A stretch of 64,000 nt of DNA. Origin: Acanthosepion esculentum (lineage: Eukaryota; Mollusca; Cephalopoda; Sepiida; Sepiidae). Below, piece by piece: positions 38,126 through 52,700 of the stretch. A program made the position numbers and the translations under genes. The stretch covers positions 29,404,968-29,468,967 of the forward strand of contig OZ038509.1 in assembly GCA_964036315.1 (NCBI GenBank), in the 5' to 3' direction. Under the pieces are notes generated by a model. That model did no database searches, was not told where the DNA came from, and saw nothing but the letters and a program-made list of their open reading frames with translations. Within the stretch, counting starts at the first letter, position 1, and each line of letters begins with the position of its first letter.

Positions 38126-38341
38126 TTCAATGCAAAAACAAGCAATTCAAGCTACTTTTCATCGTTAAACACGGTAATTTCAAATGTGAATATGCAGTTT
38201 GAAATCATTAGAAAACCAATAAAATTATTGAGAATCGATATGGTATCGATCAGAAAATATTGTTTTTGACAATTTCCAACAGTTTACACAAAGTTTTATT
38301 GCAAATATTAAGTTTTACAAACTTTTGAAAAATATTGAAAT

Positions 38342-41300
38342 TTCAATGCAAAAGTAAGCATTTCAAGCTAGTTTTTCAACGTTAAACACGGTAATTTCAA
38401 ATTTGAATATGCTGTTTGAAATCATTAGAAAACCAATAACATTATTGAAAATCGATATGGTATCGATCAGAAAATATTGTTTTTGACAATTTCCAACAGT
38501 TTATAAAAAGTTTTATTGCAAATATTAAGTTTTAGAAACTTTTGAAAAATATTGAAATTTCAATGCAAAAGCAAGCAATTCAAGCTACTTTTCAACGTTA
38601 ACCACGGTAATTTTAAATGTTAATATGCAGTTTGAAATCATTAGAAAACCAATAAAATTATTGAAAATCGATATGGTATCGATCAGAAAATATTGTTTTT
38701 GACAATTTCCAACAGTTTACACAAAGTTTTATTGCAAATATTAAGTTTTACAAACTTTTGAAAAATATTGAAATTTCAATGCAAAAGTAAGCATTTCAAG
38801 CTAGTTTTTCAACGTTAAACACGGTAATTTCAAATTTGAATATGCTGTTTGCAATCATTAGAAAACCAATAAAATTATTGAAAATCGATATGGTATCGAT
38901 CAGAAAATATTGTTTTTGACAATTTCCAACAGTTTACACAAAGTTTTATTGCAAATATTAAGTTTTACAAACTTTTGAAAAATATTGAAATTTCAATGCA
39001 AAAGTAAGCATTTCAAGCTAGTTTTTCAACGTTAAACACGGTAATTTCAAATTTGAATATGCTGTTTGAAATCATTAGAAAACCAATAAAATTATTGAAA
39101 ATCGATATGGTACCGATCAGAAAATATTGTTGTTGACAATTTCCAACAGTTTATAAAAAGTTTTATTGCATATATTCAGTTTTAGAAACTTTTGAAAAAT
39201 ATTGAAATTTCAATGCAAAAGCAAGCAATTCAAGCTACTTTTCAACGTTAACCACGGTAATTTTAAATGTGAATATGCAGTTTGAAATCATTAGAAAACC
39301 AATAAAATTATTGAGAATCGATATGGTATCGATCAGAAAATATTGTTTTTGACAATTTCCAACAGTTTACACAAAGTTTTATTGCAAATATTAAGTTTTA
39401 CAAAGTTTTGGAAAATATTGAAATTTCAATGCAAAAGTAAGCATTTCAAGCTAGTTTTTCAACGTTAAACACGGTAATTTCAAATTTGAATATGCTGTTT
39501 GAAATCATTAGAAAACCAATAAAATTATTGAAAATCGATATGGTATCGATCAGAAAATATTGTTTTTGACAATTTCCAACAGTTTACACAAAGTTTTATT
39601 GCAAATATTAAGTTTTACAAACTTTTGAAAAATATTGAATTTTCAATGCAAAAGTAAGCATTTCAAACTAGTTTTTCAACGTTAAACACGGTAGTTTAAA
39701 ATTTGAATATGCTGTTTGAAATCATTAGAAAACCAATAAAATTATTGAAAATCGATATGGTATCGATCAGAAAATATTGTTTTTGACAATTTCCAACAGT
39801 TTTCGCAAAGTTTTATTGCAAATATTAAGTTTTACAAACTTTTGAAAATATTGAATTTTCAATGCAAAAGTAAGCATTTCAAGCTAGTTTTTCAACGTTA
39901 AACACGCTAATTTCAAATTTGAATATGCTGTTTGAACACATTAGAAAACCAATAAAATTATTGAAAATCGATATGGTATCGATCAGAAAATATTGTTTTT
40001 GACAATTTCCAACAGTTTATACAAAGTTTTATTGCAAATATTAAGTTTTACAAAGTTTTGAAAAATATTGAATTTTCAATACAAAAGTAAGCATTTCAAG
40101 CTAGTTTTTCAACGTTAAACACGGTAATTTCAAATTTGAATATGCTGTTTGAAATCATTAGAAAACGAATAAAATTATTGAAAATCGGTATGGTATCGAT
40201 CAGAAAATATAGTTTTTGACAATTTCCAACAGTTTACACAAAGTTTTATTGCAAATATTAAGTTTTACAAAGTTTTGAAAAATATTGAAATTTCAATGCA
40301 AAAGTAAGCATTTCAAGCTAGTTTTGCAACGTTAAACACGGTAATTTCAAATTTGAATATGCTGTTTGAAATCATTAGAAAACCAATAAAATTATTGAAA
40401 ATCGATATGGTATCGATCAGAAAATATTGTTTTTGACAATTTCCAACAGTTTACACAAAGTTTTATTGCAAATATTAAGTTTTACAAAGTTTTGAAAAAT
40501 ATAGAAATTTCAATGCAAAAGTAAGCATTTCAAGCTAGTTTTTCAACGTTAAACACGGTAATTTCAAATTTGAATATGCTGTTTGAAATCATTAGAAAAC
40601 CAATAAAATTATTGAAAATCGATATGGTATCGATCAGAAAATATTGTTTTTGACTATTTCCAAAAGTTTACACAAAGTTTTATTGCAAATATTAAGTTTT
40701 ACAAAGTTTTGAAAAATATTGAAATTTCAATGCAAAAGTAAGCATTTCAAGCTAGTTTTTCAACGATAAACACGCTAACTTGAAATTTGAATATGCTGTT
40801 TGAAATCATTAGAAAACCAATAAAATTATTGAAAATCGATATGGTATCGATCAGATAATATTGTTTCTGACAATTTCCAACAGTTTCTACAAAGTTTTAT
40901 TGCAAATATTAAGTTTTAGAAACTTTTGAAAAATATTGAAATTTCAATGCAAAAGCAAGCAATTCAAGCTACTTTTCAACGTTAACCACGGTAATTTTAA
41001 ATGTGAATATGCAGTTTGAAATCATTAGAAAACCAATAAAATTATTGAAAATCGATATGGTATCGATCAGAAAATATTGTTTTTGACAATTTCCAACAGT
41101 TTACACAAAGTTTTATTGCAAATATTAAGTTTTAAAAAGTTTTGGAAAATATTGAAATTTCAATGCAAAAGTAAGCATTTCAAGCTAGTTTTTCAACGTT
41201 AAACACGTTCATTTCAAATTTGAATATGCTGTTTGACATCATTAGAAAACCAATAAAATTATTGAAAATCGATATGTTATCGTTCAGAAAATATTGTTTT

Positions 41301-44300
41301 TGACAATTTCCAACAGTTTACACAAAGTTTTATTGCAAATATTAAGTTTTACAAACTTTTGAAAAATATTGAAATTTCAATGCAAAAGCAAGCATTTCAA
41401 GCTAGTTTTTCAACGTTAAACACGGTAATTTCAAATTTGAATATGCTGTTTGAAATCATTAGAAAACCAATAAAATTATTGAAAATCGATATGGTATCGA
41501 TCAGAAAATATTGTTTCTGACAATTTCCAACAGTTTATACAAAGTTTTATTGCAAATATTAAGTTTTACAAACTTTTGAAAAATATTGAAATTTCAATGC
41601 AAAAGCAAGCAATTCAAGCTACTTTTCATCGTTAAACACGGTAATTTCAAATGTGAATATGCAGTTTGAAATCATTAGAAAACCAATAAAATTATTGAAA
41701 ATCGATATGGTATCGATCAGAAAATATTGTTTATGACAATTTCCAACAGTTTACACAAAGTTTTATTGCAAATATTAAGTTTTACAAAGTTTTGGAAAAT
41801 ATTGAAATTTCAATGCAAAAGTAAGCATTTCAAGCTAGTTTTTCAACGTTAAACACGGTAATTTCAAATTTGAATATGCTGTTTGAAATCATTAGAAAAC
41901 CAATAAAATTATTGAAAATCGATATGGTATCGATCAGAAAATATTGTTTCTGACAATTTCCAACAGTTTACACAAAGTTTTATTGCAAATATTAAGTTCT
42001 ACAAACTTTTGAAAAATATTGAATTTTCAATGCAAAAGTAAGCATTTCAAGCTAGTTTTTCAACGTTAAACACGGTAATTTCAAATTTGAATATGCTGTT
42101 TGAAATCATTAGAAAACCAATAAAATTATTGAAAATCGATATGGTATCGATCAGATAATATTGTTTCTGACAATTTCCAACAGTTTATACAAAGTTTTAT
42201 TGCAAATATTAAGTTTTACAAACTTTTGAAAAATATTGAAATTTCAATGCAAAAGCAAGCAATTCAAGCTACTTTTCATCGTTAAACACGGTAATTTCAA
42301 ATGTGAATATGCAGTATGAAATCATTAGAAAACCAATAAAATTATTGAGAATCGATATGGTATCGATCAGAAAATATTGTTTTTGACAATTTCCAACAGT
42401 TTACACAAAGTTTTATTGCAAATATTAAGTTTTACAAACTTTTGAAAAATATTGAATTTTCAATGCAAAAGTAAGCATTTCAAGCTAGTTTTTCAACGTT
42501 AAACACGGTAATTTCAAATTTGAATATGCTGTATACATCATTAGAAAACCAATAAAATTATTGAAAATCGATATGGTATCGATCAGAAAATATTGTTTTT
42601 GACAATTTCCAACAGTTTACACAAAGTTTTATTGCAAATATTAAGTTTTACAAACTTTTGAAAAATATTGAAATTTCAATGCAAAAGTAAGCATTTCAAG
42701 CTACTTTTCAACGTTAAACACCGTAATTTCAAATGTGAATATGCAGTTTGAAATCATTAGAAAACCAATAAAATTATTGAAAATCGATATGGTATCGATC
42801 AGAAAATATTGTTTTTGACAATTTCCAACAGTTTACACAAAGTTTTATTGCAAATATTAAGTTTTACAAACTTTTGAAAAATATTGAATTTTCAATGCAA
42901 AAGTAAGCATTTCAAGCTAGTTTTTCAACGTTAAACACGGTAATTTCAAATTTGAATATGCTGTATACATCATTAGAAAACCAATAAAATTATTGAAAAT
43001 CGATATGGTATCGATCAGAAAATATTGTTTTTGACAATTTCCAACAGTTTACACAAAGTTTTATTGCAAATATTAAGTTTTACAAACTTTTGAAAAATAT
43101 TGAATTTTCAATGCAAAAGTAAGCATTTCAAGCTAGTTTTTCAACGTTAAACACGGTAATTTCAAATTTGAATATGCTGTTTGAAATCATTAGAAAACCA
43201 ATAAAATTATTGAAAATCGATATGGTATCGATCAGAAAATATTGTTTTTGACAATTTCCAACAGTTTACACAAAATTTTATTTTCAAATATTAAGTTTTA
43301 CAAACTTTTGAAAAATATTGAATTTTCAATGCAAAAGTAAGCATTTCAAGCTAGTTTTTCAACGTTAAACACGGTAGTTTCAAATTTGAATATGCTGTTT
43401 GAAATCATTAGAAAACCAATAAAATTATTGAAAATCGATATGGTATCGATCAGAAAATATTGTTTTTGACAATTTCCAACAATTTTCGCAAAGTTTTATT
43501 GCAAATATTAAGTTTTACAAACATTTGAAAATATTGAATTTTCAATGCAAAAGTAAGCATTTCAAGTTAGTTTTTCAACGTTAAACACGGTAATTTCAAA
43601 TTTGAATATGCTGTATAAATCATAAGAAAACCAATAAAATTATTGAAAATCGATATGGTATCGATCAGAAAATATTGTTTTTGACAATTTCCAACAGTTT
43701 ACACAAAGTTTTATTGCAAATATTAAGTTTTACAAACTTTTGAAAAATATTGAATTTTCAATGCAAAAGTAAGCATTTCAAGCTAGTTTTTCAACGTTAA
43801 ACACGGTAATTTCAAATTTGAATATGCTGTATACATCATTAGAAAACCAATAAAATTATTGAAAATCGATATGGTATCGATCAGAAAATATTGTTTTTGA
43901 CAATTTCCAACAGTTTACACAAAGTTTTATTGCAAATATTAAGTTTTACAAACTTTTGAAAAATATTGAATTTTCAATGCAAAAGTAAGCATTTCAAGCT
44001 AGTTTTTCAACGTTAAACACGGTAATTTCAAATTTGAATATGCTGTTTGAAATCATTAGAAAACCAATAAAATTATTGAAAATCGATATGGTATCGATCA
44101 GAAAATATTGTTTTTGACAATTTCCAACAGTTTACACAAAATTTTATTTTCAAATATTAAGTTTTACAAACTTTTGAAAAATATTGAATTTTCAATGCAA
44201 AAGTAAGCATTTCAAGCTAGTTTTTCAACGTTAAACACGGTAGTTTCAAATTTGAATATGCTGTTTGAAATCATTAGAAAACCAATAAAATTATTGAAAA

Positions 44301-46788
44301 TCGATATGGTATCGATCAGAAAATATTGTTTTTGACAATTTCCAACAATTTTCGCAAAGTTTTATTGCAAATATTAAGTTTTACAAACATTTGAAAATAT
44401 TGAATTTTCAATGCAAAAGTAAGCATTTCAAGTTAGTTTTTCAACGTTAAACACGGTAATTTCAAATTTGAATATGCTGTATAAATCATAAGAAAACCAA
44501 TAAAATTATTGAAAATCGATATGGTATCGATCAGAAAATATTGTTTTTGACAATTTCCAACAGTTTACACAAAGTTTTATTGGAAATATTAAGTTTTACA
44601 AACTTTTGAAAAATATTGAATTTTCAATGCAAAAGTAAGCATTTCAAGCTAGTTTTTCAACGTTAAACACGGTAATTTCAAATTTTAATATGCTGTTTGA
44701 AATCATTAGAAAAACAATAAAATTATTGAAAATCGATATGGTATCGATCAGAAAATATTGTTTTTGACTATTTCCAACAGTTTATAAAAAGTTTTATTGC
44801 AAATATTAAGTTTTACAAACTTTTGAAAAATATTGAAATTTCAATGCAAAAGCAAGCAATTCAAGCTACTTTTCAACGTTAAACACGGTAATTTCAAATG
44901 TGAATATGCAGTTTGAAATCATTAGAAAACCAATAAAATTATTGAAAATCGATATGGTATCGATCAGAAAATATTGTTTTTGACAATTTCCAACAGTTTA
45001 CACAAAGTTTTATTGCAAATATTAAGTTTTACAAACTTTTGAAAAATATTGAAATTTCAATGCAAAAGTAAGCATTTCAAGCTAGTTTTTCAACGTTAAA
45101 CACGGTAATTTCAAATTTGAATATGCTGTTTGAAATCATTAGAAAACCAATAAAATTATTGAAAATCGATATGGTATCGATCAGAAAATATTGTTTTTGA
45201 CTATTTCCAACAGTTTACACAAAGTTTTATTGCAAATATTAAGTTTTACAAAGTTTTGAAAAATATTGAAATTTCAATGCAAAAGTAAGCATTTCAAGCT
45301 AGTTTTTCAACGTTAAACACGGTAATTTCAAATTTGAATATGCTCTTTGAAATCATTAGAAAACCAATAAAATTATTTAAAATCGATATGGTATCGATCA
45401 GAAAATATTGTTTCTGACAATTTCCAACAGCTTATACAAAGTTTTATTGCAATTATTAAGTTTTACAAACTTTTGAAAAATATTGAAATTTCAATGCAAA
45501 AACAAGCAATTCAAGCTACTTTTCATCGTTAAGCACGGTAATTTCAAATGTGAATATGCAGTTTGAAATCATTAGAAAACCAATAAAATTATTGAGAATC
45601 GATATGGTATCGATCAGAAAATATTGTTTTTGACAATTTCCAACAGATTACACAAAGTTTTATTGCAAATATTAAGTTTTACAAACTTTTGAAAAATATT
45701 GAATTTTCAATGCAAAAGTAAGCATTTCAAGCTAGTTTTTCAACGTTAAACACGGTAATTTAAAATTTGAATATGCTGTTTGAAATCATTAGAAAACCAA
45801 TAAAATTATTGAAAATCGATATGGTATCGATCAGAAAATATTGTTTCTGACAATTTCCAACAGTTTACACAAAGTTTTATTGCAAATATTAAGTTTTACA
45901 AACTTTTGAAAAATACTGAAATTTCAATGCAAAAGTAAGCATTTCAAGCTAGTTTTTCAACGTTAAACACGGTAATTTCAAATTTGAATATGCTGTTTGA
46001 AATCATTAGAAAACCAATAAAATTATTGAGAATCGATATGGTATCGATCAGAAAATATTGTTTTTGACAATTTCCAACAGTTTACACAAAGTTTTATTGC
46101 AAATATTAAGTTTTACAAACTTTTGAAAAATATTGAAATTTCAATGCAAAAGTAAGCATTTCAAGCTAGTTTTTCAACGTTAAACACGGTAATTTCAAAT
46201 TTGAATATGCTGTTTGAAATCATTAGAAAACCAATAAAATTATTGAAAATCGATATGGTATCGATCAGAAAATATTGTTTTTGACTATTTCCAACAGTTT
46301 ACACAAAGTTTTATTGCAAATATTAAGTTTTACAAAGTTTTGAAAAATATGGAAATTTCAATGCAAAAGTAAGCATTTCAAGCTAGTTTTTCAACGTTAA
46401 ACACGGTAATTTCAAATTTGAATATGCTCTTTGAAATCATTAGAAAACCAATAAAATTATTTAAAATCGATATGGTATCGATCAGAAAATATTGTTTCTG
46501 ACAATTTCCAACAGTTTATACAAAGTTTTATTGCAATTATTAAGTTTTACAAACTTTTGAAAAATATTGAAATTTCAATGCAAAAACAACAATTCAAGCT
46601 ACTTTTCATCGTTAAACACGGTAATTTCAAATGTGAATATGCAGTTTGAAATCATTAGAAAACCAATAAAATTATTGAGAATCGATATGGTATCGATCAG
46701 AAAATATTGTTTTTGACAATTTCCAACAGATTACACAAAGTTTTATTGCAAATATTAAGTTTTACAAACTTTTGAAAAATATTGAATT
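38342..46788 (+). repeat. 40-monomer amplicon, copy 2 (39 monomers left, 8,447 bp)
   Basis: This matches 29,677-38,341 almost base for base. Differences I saw are GTTTCTACAAAG for GTTTATACAAAG (near 40,885), GTTTGACATC for GTTTGAAATC (near 41,235), loss of one monomer near 40,509, one base missing in AAAACAACAATTC (near 46,585), and the CAGATTACAC end. Its right end runs on smoothly into the 5-monomer order seen at 36.8-38.1 kb, so this end looks like the original flank. Confidence 0.92.
42459..44839 (+). repeat. A-E-type patch nested in the 40-monomer amplicon, copy 2
   Basis: This is the duplicate of 34,011-36,391 at +8,448 bp, with the same C, D', E, A, C, D', E, A, B order and the same private TTGGAAATATT in the last A monomer. 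Confidence 0.9.
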
Positions 46789-49700
46789 TTCAATGCAAAA
46801 GTAAGCATTTCAAGCTAGTTTTTCAACGTTAAACACGGTAATTTCAAATTTGAATATGCTGTTTGAAATCATTAGAAAACCAATAAAATTATTGAAAATC
46901 GATATGGTATCGATCAGAAAATATTGTTTCTGACAATTTCCAACAGTTTACACAAAGTTTTATTGCAAATATTAAGTTTTACAAACTTTTGAAAAATATT
47001 GAAATTTCAATGCAAAAGTAAGCATTTCAAGCTAGTTTTTCAACGTTAAACACGGTAATTTCAAATTTGAATATGCTGTTTGAAATCATTAGAAAACCAA
47101 TAAAATTATTGAGAATCGATATGGTATCGATCAGAAAATATTGTTTTTGACAATTTCCAACAGTTTACACAAAGTTTTATTGCAAATATTAAGTTTTACA
47201 AAGTTTTGAAAAATATTGAAATTTCAATGCAAAAGTAAGCATTTCAAGCTAGTTTTTCAACGTTAAACACGGTAATTTCAAATTTGAATATGCTGTTTGA
47301 AATCATTAGAAAACCAATAAAATTATTGAAAATCGATATGGTATCGATCAGAAAATATTGTTTTTAACAATTTCCAACAGTTTACACAAAGTTTTATTGC
47401 AAATATTAAGTTTTACAAACTTTTGAAAAATATTGAAATTTCAATGCAAAAGCAAGCAATTCAAGCTACTTTTCAACGTTAAACACGGTAATTTCAAATG
47501 TGAATATGCAGTTTGAAATCATTAGAAAACCAATAAAATTATTGAAAATCGATATGGTATCGATCAGAAAATATTGTTTTTGACAATTTCCAACAGTTTA
47601 CACAAAGTTTTATTGCAAATATTAAGTTTTACAAACTTTTGAAAAATATTGAAATTTCAATGCAAAAGTAAGCATTTCAAGCTAGTTTTTCAACGTTAAA
47701 CACGGTAATTTCAAATTTGAATATGCTGTTTGAAATCATTAGAAAACCAATAAAATTATTGAAAATCGATATGGTATCGATCAGAAAATATTGTTTTTGA
47801 CTATTTCCAACAGTTTACACAAAGTTTTATTGCAAATATTAATTTTTACAATGTTTTGAAAAATATTGAAATTTCAATGCAAAAGTAAGCATTTCAAGCT
47901 AGTTTTTCAACGTTAAACACGGTAATTTCAAATTTGAATATGCTCTTTGAAATCATTAGAAAACCAATAAGATTATTGAAAATCGATATGGTATCGATCA
48001 GAAAATATTGTTTCTGACAATTTCCAACAGTTTATAAAAAGTTTTATTGCAAATATTAAGTTTTACACACTTTTGAAAAATATTGAAATTTCAATGCAAA
48101 AGCAAGCAATTCAAGCTACTTTTCAACGTTAAACACGGTAATTTCAAATGTGAATATGCAGTTTGAAATCATTAGAAAACCAATAAAATTATTGAAAATC
48201 GATATGGTATCGATCAGAAAATATTGTTTTTGACAATTTCCAACAGTTTACACAAAGTTTTATTGCAAATATTAAGTTTTACAAACTTTTGAAAAATATT
48301 GAAATTTCAATGCAAAAGTAAGCATTTCAAGCTAGTTTTTCAACGTTAAACACGGTAATTTCAAATTTGAATATGCTGTTTGAAATCATTAGAAAACCAA
48401 TAAAATTATTGAAAATCGATATGGTATCGATCAGAAAATATTGTTTTTGACAATTTCCAACAGTTTACACAAAGTTTTATTGCAAATATTAAGTTTTACA
48501 AACTTTTGAAAAATATTGAAATTTCAATGCAAAAGTAAGCATTTCAAGCTAGTTTTTCAACGTTAAACACGGTAATTTCAAATTTGAATATGCTGTTTGA
48601 AATCATTAGAAAACCAATAAAATTATTGAAAATCGATATGGTATCGATCAGAAAATATTGTTTTTGACAATTTCCAACAGTTTACACAAAGTTTTATTGC
48701 AAATATTAAGTTTTACACACTTTTGAAAAATATTGAATTTTCAATGCAAAAGTAAGCATTTCAAGCTAGTTTTTCAACGTTAAACACGGTAATTTCAAAT
48801 TTGAATATGCTGTTTGAAATCATTAGAAAACCAATAAAATTATTGAAAATCGATATGGTATCGATCAGAAAATATTGTTTTGACAATTTCCAACAGATTA
48901 TACAAAGTTTTATTGCAAATATTAAGTTTTACAAAGTTTTGAAAAATATTGAATTTTCAATGCAAAAGTAAGCATTTCAAGCTAGTTTTTCAACGTTAAA
49001 CACGGTAATTTCAAATTTGAATATGCTGTTTGAAATCATTAGAAAACGAATAAAATTATTGAAAATCGATATGGTATCGATCAGAAAATATTGTTTTTGA
49101 CAATTTCCAACAGTTAACACAAAGTTTTATTGCAAATATTAAGTTTTACAAAGTTTTGAAAAATATTGAAATTTCAATGCAAAAGTAAGCATTTCAAGCT
49201 AGTTTTTCAACGTTAAACACGGTAATTTCAAATTTGAATATGCTGTTTGAAATCATTAGAAAACCAATAAAATTATTGAAAATCGATATGGTATCGATCA
49301 GAAAATATTGTTTTTGACTGTTTCCAACAGTTTACACAAAGTTTTATTGCAAATATTAAGTTTTACAAACTTTTGAAAAATATTGAATTTTCAATGCAAA
49401 AGTAAGCATTTCAAGCTAGTTTTTCAACGTTAAACACGTTAGTTTAAAATTTGAATATGCTGTTTGAAATCATTAGAAAACCAATAAAAGTATTGAAAAT
49501 CGATATGGTATCGATCAGAAAATATTGCTTTTGACAATTTCCAACAGTTTTCGCAAAGTTTTATTGCAAATATTAAGTTTTACAAACTTTTGAAAATATT
49601 GAATTTTCAATGCAAAAGTAAGCATTTCAAGCTAGTTTTTCAACGTTAAACACGTTAATTTCAAATTTGAATATGCCGTTTGAAATCATTAGAAAACCAA

Positions 49701-52700
49701 TAAAATTATTGAAAATCGATATGGTATCGATCAGAAAATATTGTTTTTGACAATTTCCAACAGTTTACACAAAGTTTTATTGCAAATATTAAGTTTTACA
49801 AACTTTTGAAAAATATTGAAATTTCAATGCAAAAGTAAGCATTTCAAGCTAGTTTTTCAACGTTAAACACGGTAATTTCAAATTTGAATATGCTGTTTGA
49901 AATCATTAGAAAACCAATAAAATTATTGAAAATCGATATGGTATCGATCAGAAAATATTGTTTTTGACAATTTCCAACAGTTTACACAAAGTTTTATTGC
50001 AAATATTAAGTTTTACAAACTTTTGAAAAATATTGAAATTTCAATGCAAAAGTAAGCATTTCAAGCTAGTTTTTCAACGTTAAACACGGTAATTTCAAAT
50101 TTGAATATGCTGTTTGAAATCATTAGAAAACCAATAAAATTATTGAAAATCGATATGGTATCGATCAGAAAATATTGTTTTTGACAATTTCCAACAGTTT
50201 ACACAAAGTTTTATTGCAAATATTAAGTTTTACACACTTTTGAAAAATATTGAATTTTCAATGCAAAAGTAAGCATTTCAAGCTAGTTTTTCAACGTTAA
50301 ACACGGTAATTTCAAATTTTAATATGCTGTTTGAAATCATTAGAAAAACAATAAAATTATTGAAAATCGATATGGTATCGATCAGAAAATATTGTTTTTG
50401 ACTATTTCCAACAGTTTATAAAAAGTTTTATTGCAAATATTAAGTTTTACAAACTTTTGAAAAATATTGAAATTTCAATGCAAAAGCAAGCAATTCAAGC
50501 TACTTTTCAACGTTAAACACGGTAATTTCAAATGTGAATATGCAGTTTGAAATCATTAGAAAACCAATAAAATTATTGAAAATCGATATGGTATCGATCA
50601 GAAAATATTGTTTTTGACAATTTCCAACAGTTTTCGCAAAGTTTTATTGCAAATATTAAGTTTTACAAACTTTTGAAAATATTGAATTTTCAATGCAAAA
50701 GTAAGCATTTCAAGCTAGTTTTTCAACGTTAAACACGGTAATTTCAAATTTGAATATGCTGTTTGAAATCATTAGAAAACCAATAAAATTATTGAAAATC
50801 GATATGGTATCGATCAGAAAATATTGTTTTTGACAATTTCCAACAGTTTACACAAAGTTTTATTGCAAATATTAAGTTTTACAAACTTTTGAAAAATATT
50901 GAAATTTCAATGCAAAAGTAAGCATTTCAAGCTAGTTTTTCAACGTTAAACACGGTAATTTCAAATTTGAATATGCTGTTTGAAATCATTAGAAAACCAA
51001 TAAAATTATTGAAAATCGATATGGTATCGATCAGAAAATATTGTTTTTGACAATTTCCAACAGTTTACACAAAGTTTTATTGCAAATATTAAGTTTTACA
51101 AACTTTTGAAAAATATTGAATTTTCAATGCAAAAGTAAGCATTTCAAGCTAGTTTTTCAACGTTAAACACGTTAGTTTAAAATTTGAATATGCTGTTTGA
51201 AATCATTAGAAAACCAATAAAATTATTGAAAATCGATATGGTATCGATCAGAAAATATTGTTTTTGACAATTTCCAACAGTTTTCGCAAAGTTTTATTGC
51301 AAATATTAAGTTTTACAAACTTTTGAAAATATTGAATTTTCAATGCAAAAGTAAGCATTTCAAGCTAGTTTTTCAACGTTAAACACGGTAATTTCAAATT
51401 TGAATATGCTGTTTGAAATCATTAGAAAACCAATAAAATTATTGAAAATCGATATGGTATCGATCAGAAAATATTGTTTTTGACAATTTCCAACAGTTTA
51501 CACAAAGTTTTATTGCAAATATTAAGTTTTACAAACTTTTGAAAAATATTGAAATTTCAATGCAAAAGCAAGCAATTCAAGCTACTTTTCAACGTTAAAC
51601 ACGGTAATTTCAAATGTGAATATGCAGTTTGAAATCATTAGAAAACCAATAAAATTATTGAAAATCGATATGGTATCGATCAGAAAATATTGTTTTTGAC
51701 AATTTCCAACAGTTTACACAAAGTTTTATTGCAAATATTAAGTTTTACAAACTTTTGAAAAATATTGAAATTTCAATGCAAAAGTAAGCATTTCAAGCTA
51801 GTTTTTCAACGTTAAACACGGTAATTTCAAATTTGAATATGCTGTTTGAAATCATTAGAAAACCAATAAAATTATTGAAAATCGATATGGTATCGATCAG
51901 AAAATATTGTTTTTGACAATTTCCAACAGTTTACACAAAGTTTTATTGCAAATATTAAGTTTTACAAGCTTTTGAAAAATATTGAAATTTCAATGCAAAA
52001 GTAAGCATTTCAAGCTAGTTTTTCAACGTTAAACACGGTAATTTCAAATTTGAATATGCTGTTTGAAATCATTAGAAAACCAATAAAATTATTGAAAATC
52101 GATATGGTATCGATCAGAAAATATTGTTTTTGACAATTTCCAACAGTTTACACAAAGTTTTATTGCAAATATTATGTTTTACAAACTTTTGAATAATATT
52201 GAAATTTTAATGCAAAAGTAAGCATTTCAAGCTAGTTTTTCAACGTTAAACACGGTAATTTCAAATGTGAATATGCTGTTTGAAATCATTAGAAAACCAA
52301 TAAAATTATTGAAAATCGATATGGTATCGATCAGAAAATATTGTTTTTGAAAATTTCCAACAGTTTACACAAAGTTTTATTGCAAATATTAAGTTTTACA
52401 AACTTTTGAAAATATTGAATTTTCAATGCAAAAGTATGCATTTCAAGCTAGTTTTTCAACGTTAAACACGGTAATTTCAAATTTGAATATGCTGTTGGAA
52501 ATCATTAGAAAACCAATAAAATTATTGAAAATCGATATGGTATCGATCAGAAAATATTGTTTTTGACAATTTCCAACAGTTTACACAAAGTTTTATTGCA
52601 AATATTAAGTTTTACAAACTTTTGAAAAATATTGAAATTTCAATGCAAAAGTAAGCATTTCAAGCTAGTTTTTCAACGTTAAACACGGTAATTTCAAATT

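Larger units (their letters stand above)
29677..38341 (+). repeat. 40-monomer amplicon, copy 1 (8,665 bp)
   Basis: Private markers repeat at a constant +8,665 bp in the first part: AATAACATTATTG (ATAAC at 29,771 and 38,436), GGTACCGATC with TTGTTGTTGAC (30,446 and 39,111), TTGCATATATTCAG and GAACACATTAG. From about 32,100 the offset is 8,448 bp because copy 2 lost one monomer (TGCTCTTTG at 36,893 and 45,341; TTGGAAATATT near 36,133 and 44,581). The copies are directly adjacent. The junction lies inside the last monomer, where CAGTTTACAC and the perfect palindrome replace the CAGATTACAC and broken palindrome found at the end of copy 2. Very few differences between copies point to a recent event. 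Confidence 0.93.
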
